Shown here piece after piece: positions 14,038 to 22,719 of a stretch of 27,781 nucleotides of DNA; the stretch's first letter is position 1; each line of letters begins with the position of its first letter. The notes under the pieces are model-generated. The model saw only the letters and a program-made list of their open reading frames with translations, did no database searches and was not told where the DNA came from. Made by a program: the position numbers and the translations under genes. Location of the stretch: positions 1 to 27,781 of the IMG/VR virus record IMGVR_UViG_3300025438_000108. One strand, 5' to 3'. This DNA comes from a virus.

Positions 14038-16688
14038 TAATTATAACAGATGACCCACAACAAGCCCAAACCCATAATTCTATGGTCTATAAAGTTTTGT
14101 ATGAAGTTATAGGCGCAACCGAAGAGAACGTAATTTTTTCTATAGCTACAGAACGTTTACTTGGATTAGAAAAAATAGGAGAGGTTCAAAAAGAAGAGTT
14201 TTCAGAGCAGTTAAGAATAGAAATAGAGGAACATAACCCTAAATGTATTTTAGCTTTAGGAGAACGTCCTGCAAGTCTTTTGGGAGGCAATAAAAATATA
14301 CACAAAACTAGAGGCAATATTCAAACAGTAAAAACTGATTGGGATTACGCAGGGCATTTTATATCCAGTTTCACAGATAAAGAAGTTACCAATAGTCCTA
14401 GACTTTTAAATATTTGGGCTAAAGACTTTTTGAAAGCGTGGAACATATCACAGGATATTGCAAGTTCTATTTCTCCTACGAAAATGGTTTATTGTGATAC
14501 AAAAGAGTTGATCCACACAGCCGTACAATATGTAAAACAAACTGGATTGGCAGTATTCGATTTTGAGACACCTAAAATTGATGAAGATAAAGGAACTTTT
14601 AAAGAGGGACATCACGCTACTATGTTATCGTTTTCTTTTCAAGCAGGGAGCGGTTATGTAATTCCTTTGGAGCATAAAGACAGCCCATTCACTTCTGAAT
14701 ATGTTAGAGAAAAAATAATGCCTTACTTGAAGCGTGAAATTTTTGAAAACTTTGAAGTAAGAAAAGTTGCACATAACTTAAATTATGATGCTCATATTTG
14801 CAGAATTTATGATACTAAACTAAAAGGTAGATTAGATGACACAATGTTAATGCACCATTTGTACGATGAAACAAAGAGGCACGGATTAAAAGGAATTATA
14901 GAAGAGTTGTACCCAGAGTATGCAGGATATGACGATGACTTAAAAGGTTTCAAATGGTCGGATATTCCAATTAAAATTTTAGCACAATACAACGCAACTG
15001 ATACCGATTTAACCTATAGATTAATGGTAGCTTTAGAGAGTTGGTTATTAGAGGATATTCCAGTTTATAGAATTTACAGGAATTTAACTATGGCTGCATT
15101 CAGACCTTTATTTGATGCAGAAACTAGAGGAATGTTAATAGACCCTCAATTTTTATCGGAAGCAATTAGAGATGTAAAAATACTTTTACAAAGAGCAAAA
15201 ACTAGATTAAAAGACCATAAAGTAGTTAAGAGATATACTGACTTTAAAGCACAAGAAGTAATAAATTCTACTTTAGACGAACTAGAGACAAAACGTTCTG
15301 AACTAAGAAAGAAAGAGGTAGTATCTAGGGATAATAAAGTTATAGTCTTTATGGCTGCTTTAGTATCCGCTAGAAGTGTAGGAACTACTAGAAAAAAATC
15401 CTTAAAGCCTTATATGGACGATAAGGAATACGATTTAGAGGATGTAAAAATAGAACTAATTAAAAAATTCACTAACGTATCAGTACGAGAGAAAGGCTAC
15501 ACAGAAAAAATACAGCAATTAAAATCTGGAGAACTTTTAGCTTATGAGGGCTTTAATTTCGGTTCTTGGCAACAATTAGAAGATTTACTATACTACAGTC
15601 CTAATGGCTTTAAATTTCCTACTATAACTGGAGGTACTGGTAAAGACATTATAAAAGATTTGAATGATAAATCTGGTTTTGTAGATGGGCTGCTAAATTA
15701 TCGTTCTTTAGGCAAAACTTTGAGTACTTATTTAGAGGGAATTTACAAAAGATTAGATGGAGATAATCGCATCCATACTTCATTCAAATTACACGGCACA
15801 GTATCTGGTCGATTAAGTTCTGCAAATCCTAATTTACAGAATGTTCCTAATGTAGCGAAATTGAAAGATGAGACTTTAATTCACGCAGTTGGATTGATTA
15901 AAAAGTCGTTTGTAGTTCCAGAGGGTTACACAATGTTCCAATACGATTATGGACAAGCCGAATTAAGAACTATAGCATCCTTTGCAAAAGAAACTACAAT
16001 GCTAGAAGTCTATAATAACAATTTAGACTTACACGCAAAAACTGCTTCTGAAATGATGCAAGTTACTTTAGAAGAGTTTTACAAACTTCCTAAAGGAGAG
16101 CAAAAAGCTGGACGTTCCAATGCTAAAGCAGTAAACTTTGGTTTAATTTACGGAATGAGTGCTAGAGGTTTTATGGAATATGCAAAAAACAGCTATGGTT
16201 TAATTCTAACACTAGATGAGGCTACTAAAATTAGAGATACTTTCTTTAAAACCTATCCTAAATTATTAGCATATCACGATACTTATATTGCTAAAGGAAA
16301 GAAATATGGATGGGTAAGAACTTTGTACGGTAGACGTAGAAGATTACCTAAAATCGATGACCACGATGAGTATATTGCATCTATGGATGAAAGAGCAGCA
16401 ATTAATAGCCCAATTCAAGGAACTTCTGGAGAGTTTATGGTATTCGCTATAGCTTTATTACATCATAGATTAGATAGTCGTGTAAAGTTCGTTAATACGG
16501 TTCACGATAGTATTATTTTCTATATTCCAGACAATATGATAGACTACGCTACCAAGACCGTTATAAACACTATGGAAAACTTACCTAACAAGCAGTACTT
16601 TAATAGAGAATTAAGTAATGTAGGTATGACTGTAGATGCAGAGGCTTCTAAAGAAAGTTGGAAAGATTTGAAAGAAATAGAGTTGTAA
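14025..16688 (+). CDS. polA: Family A DNA polymerase with UDG-like N-terminal domain
   Basis: This 887-residue replicative polymerase has three parts. Residues 1-110 resemble the uracil-DNA-glycosylase fold (KCILALGERPASLLG at 73-87, then HKTRGNI), as in the N-terminal extension of the SPO1 polymerase. The 3'-5' exonuclease spans about 150-340: Exo I FDFET (Asp179/Glu181), Exo II HNLNYD (Asn251, Asp255) and Exo III YNATD (Tyr322, Asp326). The polymerase domain has motif A YDYGQAELR (Asp641), motif B R697-x3-K701-x7-Y709-G710, and motif C VHDS (His827, Asp828). The standard Glu after that Asp is Ser829. No 5'-nuclease domain is present. An insertion around 400-500, between exonuclease and polymerase core, is charged and helical. 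Confidence 0.93.
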   Translation: MDKLIIITDDPQQAQTHNSMVYKVLYEVIGATEENVIFSIATERLLGLEKIGEVQKEEFSEQLRIEIEEHNPKCILALGERPASLLGGNKNIHKTRGNIQTVKTDWDYAGHFISSFTDKEVTNSPRLLNIWAKDFLKAWNISQDIASSISPTKMVYCDTKELIHTAVQYVKQTGLAVFDFETPKIDEDKGTFKEGHHATMLSFSFQAGSGYVIPLEHKDSPFTSEYVREKIMPYLKREIFENFEVRKVAHNLNYDAHICRIYDTKLKGRLDDTMLMHHLYDETKRHGLKGIIEELYPEYAGYDDDLKGFKWSDIPIKILAQYNATDTDLTYRLMVALESWLLEDIPVYRIYRNLTMAAFRPLFDAETRGMLIDPQFLSEAIRDVKILLQRAKTRLKDHKVVKRYTDFKAQEVINSTLDELETKRSELRKKEVVSRDNKVIVFMAALVSARSVGTTRKKSLKPYMDDKEYDLEDVKIELIKKFTNVSVREKGYTEKIQQLKSGELLAYEGFNFGSWQQLEDLLYYSPNGFKFPTITGGTGKDIIKDLNDKSGFVDGLLNYRSLGKTLSTYLEGIYKRLDGDNRIHTSFKLHGTVSGRLSSANPNLQNVPNVAKLKDETLIHAVGLIKKSFVVPEGYTMFQYDYGQAELRTIASFAKETTMLEVYNNNLDLHAKTASEMMQVTLEEFYKLPKGEQKAGRSNAKAVNFGLIYGMSARGFMEYAKNSYGLILTLDEATKIRDTFFKTYPKLLAYHDTYIAKGKKYGWVRTLYGRRRRLPKIDDHDEYIASMDERAAINSPIQGTSGEFMVFAIALLHHRLDSRVKFVNTVHDSIIFYIPDNMIDYATKTVINTMENLPNKQYFNRELSNVGMTVDAEASKESWKDLKEIEL

Positions 16689-16694
16689 AATTAA

Positions 16695-16726
16695 TTTGTT
16701 TATAAACAAAATTTTTTATACCTTTG
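16695..16726 (+). promoter_or_regulatory. Palindrome-type phage promoter, copy 4
   Basis: The perfect palindrome lies at 16695-16710, the -7 box TACCTTTG at 16719-16726, with a 20-nt spacer. An A+T-rich leader of about 30 nt precedes ATG 16762. It would give the ssDNA-binding protein its own strong promoter. Confidence 0.9.
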
Positions 16727-16761
16727 AACTTTAATAAAAATTATTAATTAATATCAAAATT

Positions 16762-17736
16762 ATGGCAAAACAAGAAAAACAATTTGGCTCTGGGCTAGAC
16801 ATCAAAAAGTTAAGAGCAATGAGTAAAGACCTTACTAAAAAAGCAGGAGGAGGAGACGGACTTCTTTGGTACGCTAACAAATTAGGGGAAGAGGACAATG
16901 CAAGAATATTACCACCTCCAGAAGAGGCTAATGGTGTGTATTTTGTGGAGCAAGCAGGATGGTGGATTAGTGGTAAATTTTATGTTACTAATGACACAGA
17001 AATTCTAGGAGGAGAAGATGTTATTGAGCAGGAAATAGAATTAGCCAAAAATAGTGAAGATGAGGACATCATTGCTTTGGTAAACAAGAAGAAAAATGGG
17101 ATGCCTCTTATCAAAAAAGAGTACCGTTCTTTAGTTCCAGTATTGCAGTTAGACGTTATTTATGATGACGATGATGAGTTGGTAGAGTGTAAAGTTGTAG
17201 ATGCAAGATTATTAGTTGCTAAACCTACTCTATTGGACAGCATTCATAAAGTTGTTACTCACAGACAATACCAAAACAAAACGTTTCACGGAATTGCGGA
17301 TAGAGTAAAAGGTTCTAATATTATTTTAAGTAAAACGGGAACTGGTAAAGAAACAAAATACAGTTCTATGGGTTGGAACTCTCAAATGGAGATGGACGAA
17401 AAATGGTACGATGCAAAGAAAATTCCTAACGCTTTTGAATACACTAGAAAGTACGCAAAAACTGATGAAGTTTTACGTTCTATCATTCGTAACTATTTAT
17501 ATGGGGAGGCTATCATTGAAGATGCAAATTCTGGAAGTTCAGATACTAAAGAAACGGCTACAGAAAAGAATGTAGAGAAAATGGAAAAAGCCGCATCTAG
17601 TGGAGGAGGCCATAAACGTCAGAAAATTTCTGATAACGTTGAAGAGGAGAAATCAGCCCCTAAAAAATCTACTGGTAGAAGTTTATTAGATGATGCAACT
17701 TCTGGTAGCGGTGGTGGAGCTTTAGATGATTTATAG
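16762..17736 (+). CDS. Single-stranded DNA-binding protein (gp32-like)
   Basis: The protein has 324 residues. The core pattern LLWYANKLGEEDNARILPPP (about 34-53) matches gp32-type SSBs. The protein continues with an OB-fold-like region rich in aromatics (GWWISGKFYV, RSLVPVLQLDVIYDD) and a Cys/His-poor middle, so the zinc site of T4 gp32 seems absent. The tail from about 245 is low-complexity (Gly, Ser, Lys, Glu) and ends in an acidic-hydrophobic tip (GGGALDDL), the typical SSB C-terminus that recruits partner proteins. A dedicated promoter just upstream suits a protein needed in stoichiometric amounts. It begins a cluster with NinB-like and SbcCD genes. Confidence 0.85.
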   Translation: MAKQEKQFGSGLDIKKLRAMSKDLTKKAGGGDGLLWYANKLGEEDNARILPPPEEANGVYFVEQAGWWISGKFYVTNDTEILGGEDVIEQEIELAKNSEDEDIIALVNKKKNGMPLIKKEYRSLVPVLQLDVIYDDDDELVECKVVDARLLVAKPTLLDSIHKVVTHRQYQNKTFHGIADRVKGSNIILSKTGTGKETKYSSMGWNSQMEMDEKWYDAKKIPNAFEYTRKYAKTDEVLRSIIRNYLYGEAIIEDANSGSSDTKETATEKNVEKMEKAASSGGGHKRQKISDNVEEEKSAPKKSTGRSLLDDATSGSGGGALDDL

Positions 17737-17739
17737 AAT

Positions 17740-18225
17740 ATGTCTAAAGCAGGCATAAATAAAAGAGAGTTTAACGTAGTGGGCGAATTGACCGAAGATG
17801 GGCAGTTTATTAAAATTGCCCACTACAAACCTCTTAAAAGGATATTCAAGGCTCTCATAGGACAGCCTTTAGATGTAAGTTTTAAGCAGTTGAAATATCA
17901 ACGTTCTGCTGCACAGAATAGAGCATTGTGGGGGGTTGCCTACGTAACTATTGCTGCTTGGTATAAAGAAACTAATGGAGAGGCGATAAGTAAGGATGCG
18001 ATACACGCTCATACTTTGCAAAGAATTTTAGATTATGAAGTAGAAGTAAAAGAGGTTTACGGAACTGAAATAATAGTAGTAAAAGGTAAAAGTACTTCCG
18101 CTTTAAATACTAAAGAATTTACAGATTTATATAAAAAAATTCAAAAATATTGGGCAGAAAAAGGTTGCGACATACCCGACCCTAGAGGAAATAATTTTTT
18201 AAGTGATTTTATTAAAGATGAGTAA
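17740..18225 (+). CDS. ninB: NinB-like recombination protein
   Basis: The 161-residue protein carries the diagnostic RSAAQNRALWG (Arg55, Gln59, Asn60) and a C-terminal LNTKEFTDLYKKIQKYWAEKGCDIPDPR that match NinB/Orf-type proteins. In phage lambda, NinB (Orf) binds SSB and single-stranded DNA and helps load recombinase or annealing activity. Here it follows the SSB gene by 3 bp, which fits a mediator role. The next gene starts inside its stop (ATGAGTAA). The function is taken from family members; the match is by motif. Confidence 0.7.
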   Translation: MSKAGINKREFNVVGELTEDGQFIKIAHYKPLKRIFKALIGQPLDVSFKQLKYQRSAAQNRALWGVAYVTIAAWYKETNGEAISKDAIHAHTLQRILDYEVEVKEVYGTEIIVVKGKSTSALNTKEFTDLYKKIQKYWAEKGCDIPDPRGNNFLSDFIKDE

Positions 18226-18862
18226 ATTTGGTTACATATACAAAAGCACAAATTTATTAAACGGTAAGATTTATGTAGGACAAAGAATAGGGAAAGTAAA
18301 ATTAAGTTATTATGGTTCTGGTACTACCATTAAAAAAGCATTAATAAAAAATGGTACTATTAATTTTTCTTGTGAAGTTATAGACTATGCAGATAATATT
18401 GACGAACTTAATTGTAAAGAAATTTTATGGATTAGTAAATTAAGTTCTACTAATAGAAATATAGGATATAATATTGAGTTAGGAGGTAAAAATAGTTCTA
18501 TGTCTAGTTCTACTAAAGAAAAATTAAGCACGGCTCATAAAGGTAAAAAATTAAGTAAGGAGCATATAGAAAATATCTCTAAAGCAAGTAGTAGAAGAAC
18601 CCACACAATAGAAACGAGAAAAAAGATAAGTGAGTCAGCTACTGGGAGAAAACTATCACAGGAAACTAAAATTAAAGTAGGACTTGCCAGTAAAAATAGA
18701 CCTAGTGGAAAGAAAGGTACTAAATTGTCTGACGAAACCAAAAAACTAATTAGTAAATCTAGTAAAGGCAGATGGTTAGGCAGGGAGCATAGCGAGGAAA
18801 CTAAGCTAAAAATGTCCCAATCAAGGAAAGAATATTGGGACAAAAAACTAAATAGAGTATGA
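18218..18862 (+). CDS. GIY-YIG homing endonuclease with NUMOD3 repeats
   Basis: The start is ATG 18218, overlapping the NinB-like stop; an upstream in-frame GTG at 18203 is rejected. The product is 214 residues. The catalytic GIY-YIG core is at 5-92: GYIY, KIYVG, Arg23, YYGSG, and Glu68 in CKEILWI. The rest holds several NUMOD3-type DNA-binding repeats (LSKEHIENISKA, LSQETKIKVGLAS, LSDETKKLISKSS, HSEETKLKMSQS), as in the Seg family. It is a free-standing mobile gene between ninB-like and sbcD-like genes; ATGA overlap with the latter at 18859 lets all three be read from one message. Confidence 0.9.
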   Translation: MSKFGYIYKSTNLLNGKIYVGQRIGKVKLSYYGSGTTIKKALIKNGTINFSCEVIDYADNIDELNCKEILWISKLSSTNRNIGYNIELGGKNSSMSSSTKEKLSTAHKGKKLSKEHIENISKASSRRTHTIETRKKISESATGRKLSQETKIKVGLASKNRPSGKKGTKLSDETKKLISKSSKGRWLGREHSEETKLKMSQSRKEYWDKKLNRV

Positions 18863-19893
18863 AACAAAAAAGACATCTTGCAGTCATATTTAGCGATTTA
18901 CATATACATTCTTATAGAAGATTTAATGTAGATGGGTCTAGGTTGACTAACTGTTTAAAAGTACTTTTTGATATTGGAGATTTTTGTGTAAAAAACAATA
19001 TTAAAACTATACTATTTTCTGGAGATTTATACGACCAACAGAAAGCACTTTTAACAGAGGTAGTGAATGAAACAGTTATTGCATTTAAAAAGTTTGGGGA
19101 GAATTACCCCCACCAAACAATTTACGCAATAACTGGAAACCACGATCAAAGCACAAAAAATTTAATTGGTAATGAGGCAGTATCTGCTTTATCTCATATT
19201 GAAGCCATTTGTCCTAATTTTGTAGTAGTAGATAATACTAATAGAAAAATTGGAGATAGTATCTTAATTCAAGGAGTTCCTTACTATGAGTATAAAGAAC
19301 ATTTTGCAACTAAATTAAGTGAAGTTTCAGAAGTTGCAAAACAAGCAGATACTTATAAACATTATCTTATGATACACCAAACCCCAGAGGGTATAGGTAA
19401 TGAGATGATACCTACAGACACTAATCCAAAAGACGATGCGTACGAGCCATTTGACCACGTTTTCTGCGGACATATTCATATTCATAAGAGAATAACCGAA
19501 AAGTTTACGTTAGTTGGAAATCCGATACACAGAGACCTTGCAGATGCAGGACACAAAAAAGGATTTTTAGTTATGAATTTACTCGCTCCAGAAAACGGAA
19601 TGAAATTTATAGAACTAAAAGGTTATCCTCAATTTGTTAGAGCATTTGAAGATGAAGAGGTAGAAAATGAGGAGCAGATGTATGTTGTTAGGGAGCCTAG
19701 ATTAGATGAAATTGCATTAAAAGAAGATGCTAATATCAAAGATTTTAATACCAGTTTAGAAGCACAAGATTTACTTACTAATTATTGGAATGAGGTTGAC
19801 GGAAAGGATAAGGAACTTTTAGAGATTGGAATAGGATTTTTACCAACTCATAAATTACCGTCCGATGAAGATAAGCCAAACCAAGAAGAATAA
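18859..19893 (+). CDS. sbcD: SbcD/Mre11-type nuclease (gp47-like)
   Basis: This 344-residue calcineurin-like phosphoesterase shows the complete metal site: SDLHIH (Asp13, His15), FSGDLYD (Asp56), GNHD (Asn94, His95), a later His173 (MIHQT), and CGHIHIH (His205, His207, His209). This order matches SbcD, Mre11 and T4 gp47, the nuclease half of a double-strand-break end-processing complex. Its partner ATPase is encoded at 20267, but a mobile zinc/HNH-like gene lies between them. It starts within the GIY-YIG stop (ATGA) and overlaps the following mobile gene by 29 bp. Confidence 0.9.
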   Translation: MKQKRHLAVIFSDLHIHSYRRFNVDGSRLTNCLKVLFDIGDFCVKNNIKTILFSGDLYDQQKALLTEVVNETVIAFKKFGENYPHQTIYAITGNHDQSTKNLIGNEAVSALSHIEAICPNFVVVDNTNRKIGDSILIQGVPYYEYKEHFATKLSEVSEVAKQADTYKHYLMIHQTPEGIGNEMIPTDTNPKDDAYEPFDHVFCGHIHIHKRITEKFTLVGNPIHRDLADAGHKKGFLVMNLLAPENGMKFIELKGYPQFVRAFEDEEVENEEQMYVVREPRLDEIALKEDANIKDFNTSLEAQDLLTNYWNEVDGKDKELLEIGIGFLPTHKLPSDEDKPNQEE

Positions 19894-20257
19894 AGGAGAT
19901 TATTGTTGTGCTTATGGTTGCAAAGAAAAACCTAATCCGAAAAAAGGAGGACTTTGCCATAAGCACTACGCTAGAAAATTAAAAGAGAAAGACCCAGTAT
20001 ATGCAAGATATAATCAATTTTGTAGTAAAGCCACTTCGAGAGGAATAGAAAATTCAGTAACTCTGGAGCAGTTTAGAAAATTTTGTGAAGATGAAAATTA
20101 CATAATTTCTAAAGGCAGAAGAGGACAAAATGCTACTATTGATAGATTGTGTAACATACACGGTTATCATATTTGGAATATGAGAATAAAAACTAATAGG
20201 CATAACGCCAGTAAAGGCAATAGATTTAACGGAGATAATTTTGATTGCCCATTTTAA
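19865..20257 (+). CDS. Mobile zinc-binding HNH-like protein inserted between sbcD and sbcC
   Basis: The protein has 130 residues. It begins with a zinc-knuckle-like motif (Cys14, Cys15, Cys19, then GLCHKHYARK with Cys and His), a pattern common at the front of phage HNH endonucleases. The C-terminal half has NATIDRLCNIHGYHIWNMRI and TNRHNASKGN, which resemble the ID-R-x-x-N-x-x-GY-x-x-x-N ... N-x-x-x-K-G-N ending of such proteins. The first 29 bp overlap the sbcD-like gene. A good AGGAG at 19895 is inside the reading frame but no fitting ATG follows. The nuclease role is inferred; the location between the two subunit genes supports a mobile gene. Confidence 0.6.
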   Translation: MKISQTKKNKGDYCCAYGCKEKPNPKKGGLCHKHYARKLKEKDPVYARYNQFCSKATSRGIENSVTLEQFRKFCEDENYIISKGRRGQNATIDRLCNIHGYHIWNMRIKTNRHNASKGNRFNGDNFDCPF

Positions 20258-20266
20258 ACACAAACA

Positions 20267-22189
20267 ATGAAACAAGAAATCACATACTCAAAAGTTATTA
20301 TAGAGGGCTTCCAGTCAATAGAGGGGCAAATGATTTTTCCTTTAAATAATGTAGGATTAAATTTAATAAAAGGGCATAATGGTACAGGGAAATCTACTAC
20401 ATTCAATGCTATTCTTTGGGCTGAATACGGCATAAATTTAAAAAAGTCTATTGCAACTTGGGATGAGAACCAAACAGAAAACTTTAAAGGTACAAGGGTT
20501 GTAGTAGAACGTACAGATGGAACTCACGTTTACAGAATAGTGAGGCACTTAAAGTACAAAGGGAAAACTACAGGATTATCTGGAGGGGACAAATTGATGA
20601 TTTTCAAAAGACCTATACAGCAAGCTAAATTCACAGATGCAGATTTAGTTGGAGACGGTTTGCACAAATCTGATATGCAGTTGATAATAAACGAGCAGTT
20701 AGGAATGAATGCCAAGACTTTTTTATCTTCTATATTTTTTGGTCAAAGACTGGAAAGTTTAGTTACTACTGATAATTCTACAAAGCGTGAATTATTCGAT
20801 GAATTATTCGATGTAGATTTTGTAGCACAAGCAAAAGACAAGGCCAAATCGGAGCAAGACCAGTTAGTTCAAAAAGTCTCTAATTTTACTAAAGCAATAG
20901 AAGATGCAGAAGATGATTTAGAAAAGTCTGAACAACGTTTGGAAAGAGAGCAGAAGATACTAAAGGAATTTACTAAAAATAAAAAAGAGCGCGTTAAAAA
21001 TGCTACAGAAGTACTAGATGCAGTATTGAAAAAGAAATATGAATTAAGCACTTCTACAGATAAAATTATAAAAGAACGTGATGCTTTAAAGTCTGGGGAA
21101 CTAGATAAATTAAAGCAAACTAGAATTACTCAAAAAGAAGCAGTAGATACTGCACAAAAAAGTTATGATTGCGCTAAAAAAGATGTAGAAAATTGTAAAT
21201 TAGAAATAGATAAAGCAGAGAAAAATCAAAAAGATTTTATTGATAAAGTACATAAAGTAGATACCATTTGTCCGTCTTGTGAGCAACCTTTAGATAAATC
21301 TAAAGTGAATAAAGTAATTAAAAATCTACAAGATAGCGCCAAAAAAGAAATGAGTGTAGTTGTAGAGTTGAGAAAATCCAGTAAAAGTTACGATACACTT
21401 TTAGAAGTAGCAGAAAAGAATTTGTCAACAGTACAAAAATCTTTAAAATCTACAGAAGATAAAATTTCTACATTCGCAGAAGATGTTACTAAAAAAGCAA
21501 CATTAACTACTACTATAGATTTAAACCAAAAAAGATTAAAAGAACTAGACGAAGAGATTTCCGATGCCGAAACTTCTTTGACTAAAACCAAAGGAGAAAA
21601 GAAGCCTGCCGTTGATACTAAAGTTACCGAGAAACTGATACAAGACTACTCTGGAATTATCAAAGATAAAGATGCAGAATGCAAAATTGCCGAGAGTAGA
21701 TTGGAGAAAGTTAAATGGTGGGTTTCAAAAGGCTTCGGTTCGTCTGGTTTAAAATCTTTTGTATTCAATGCAATGTTAAGTCAATTAAATTCATTCACTC
21801 ACGCTTACGCATCCAAATTAGGATTTAGAGTTGAATTTTCTATTGATATGACCAAAGCCAGTAAACCTTTTCAAACTTTAATTTATAAGCAAGATGCAGT
21901 TAAATACTATGAAGATTTATCTGGAGGACAAAAACAAAGAGTTGACATTTGTATTGCATTCGCAATGCACGATTTAATCACTATAAATTCAAATATAAAC
22001 ATACTAGTTATGGATGAGAGTTTGTCTAATTTAGACCAAGAGGGGACTGAAATAGTATTTGAATTATTGAGAGAGAAAGCAAAAGATAGGTCAGTTTATT
22101 TAATTACTCACATAGACATCATAGATAGTTTGAATACCAAAACTTTTAATTTTTCTTTAGACAAAAATAATAACACAGTATTAGTTTAA
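20267..22189 (+). CDS. sbcC: SbcC/Rad50-type ATPase (gp46-like)
   Basis: This 640-residue SMC-like ATPase has Walker A GHNGTGKST (36-44), then two long coiled coils flanking a zinc hook CPSC (Cys335, Cys338) in the middle. The ABC signature LSGGQ is at 551-555, Walker B VMDES at about 581-585 with Asp583-Glu584, and the switch His615 in LITH. All parts needed for function are present. With the SbcD-like nuclease it should form the end-resection complex used in recombination-dependent replication. The arms are short compared with bacterial SbcC, as in phages. Ten bases separate it from the preceding mobile gene. Confidence 0.93.
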   Translation: MKQEITYSKVIIEGFQSIEGQMIFPLNNVGLNLIKGHNGTGKSTTFNAILWAEYGINLKKSIATWDENQTENFKGTRVVVERTDGTHVYRIVRHLKYKGKTTGLSGGDKLMIFKRPIQQAKFTDADLVGDGLHKSDMQLIINEQLGMNAKTFLSSIFFGQRLESLVTTDNSTKRELFDELFDVDFVAQAKDKAKSEQDQLVQKVSNFTKAIEDAEDDLEKSEQRLEREQKILKEFTKNKKERVKNATEVLDAVLKKKYELSTSTDKIIKERDALKSGELDKLKQTRITQKEAVDTAQKSYDCAKKDVENCKLEIDKAEKNQKDFIDKVHKVDTICPSCEQPLDKSKVNKVIKNLQDSAKKEMSVVVELRKSSKSYDTLLEVAEKNLSTVQKSLKSTEDKISTFAEDVTKKATLTTTIDLNQKRLKELDEEISDAETSLTKTKGEKKPAVDTKVTEKLIQDYSGIIKDKDAECKIAESRLEKVKWWVSKGFGSSGLKSFVFNAMLSQLNSFTHAYASKLGFRVEFSIDMTKASKPFQTLIYKQDAVKYYEDLSGGQKQRVDICIAFAMHDLITINSNINILVMDESLSNLDQEGTEIVFELLREKAKDRSVYLITHIDIIDSLNTKTFNFSLDKNNNTVLV

Positions 22190-22203
22190 TTTTTTGGTAG
22201 TAT

Positions 22204-22224
22204 GTAAATATATGAAATATTTAC
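22204..22224 (+). repeat. 8-bp hairpin in front of the HNH gene
   Basis: GTAAATAT (22204-22211) pairs perfectly with ATATTTAC (22217-22224) around ATGAA, ending 3 nt before ATG 22228. It could occlude the start region, as hairpins do for some T4 homing endonucleases. Confidence 0.7.
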
Positions 22225-22227
22225 ATT

Positions 22228-22719
22228 ATGGCAGAATATAGAGCAGAAAGAAACGGAAATATAGTAAATATAAAAACTAATAAAGTTATAAAATATCAAC
22301 TAAATAAAAATGGATATTGTATAGTAAAATTTTGTAAGGATAATAAAATAAGTACTAAAACAGTACATAGATTAGTAGCGTTAGCATTTATACCAAATCC
22401 TAAAAATAAGCCTACGGTAAACCACAAAGACGGTAACAAAGAAAATAACCACGTAGATAATCTGGAATGGGCTACTCATAAAGAGAATATTGCCCACGCT
22501 TTTGAATTAGGATTAAGAGTAAGAACTAAAAATATGGGCAGACCATCTGTTGCAGTTACTAGTTTAAATTTAAAAGGAGACGAACTAAAAGATTTTGATA
22601 GTATTTCAGATGCCGCCAGATATTATAAAGTTTCGCAGGGAAACATAACCGCCATATTAAAAAGAAAAAGAAAACAAACTAAAGGAATATCATTTAAAAC
22701 CACAGAAAATGAGCCATAA
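22228..22719 (+). CDS. HNH homing endonuclease (NUMOD4-HNH-NUMOD1)
   Basis: The protein has 163 residues. The N-terminal AEYRAERNGNIVNIKTNKVI and following strands fit the NUMOD4-type front end. The nuclease core has His47 (TVHRLVALAF), Asn65-His66 (VNHKDGN) and Asn78 (NNHVDNLEW), the full HNH metal site. The C-terminal part about 107-150 (VAVTSLNLKGDELKDFDSISDAARYYKVSQGNITAIL) is a NUMOD1-type helix-turn-helix for site recognition. It lies directly downstream of sbcC with a hairpin close to its start, and overlaps the following gene by 11 bp. Confidence 0.92.
   Translation: MAEYRAERNGNIVNIKTNKVIKYQLNKNGYCIVKFCKDNKISTKTVHRLVALAFIPNPKNKPTVNHKDGNKENNHVDNLEWATHKENIAHAFELGLRVRTKNMGRPSVAVTSLNLKGDELKDFDSISDAARYYKVSQGNITAILKRKRKQTKGISFKTTENEP

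Noticed and set aside
19891-19910. Shine-Dalgarno AGGAG suggesting a later start of the zinc-binding gene
   Set aside because: No ATG follows at a usable distance in frame, and hosts of this type rarely depend on Shine-Dalgarno pairing.
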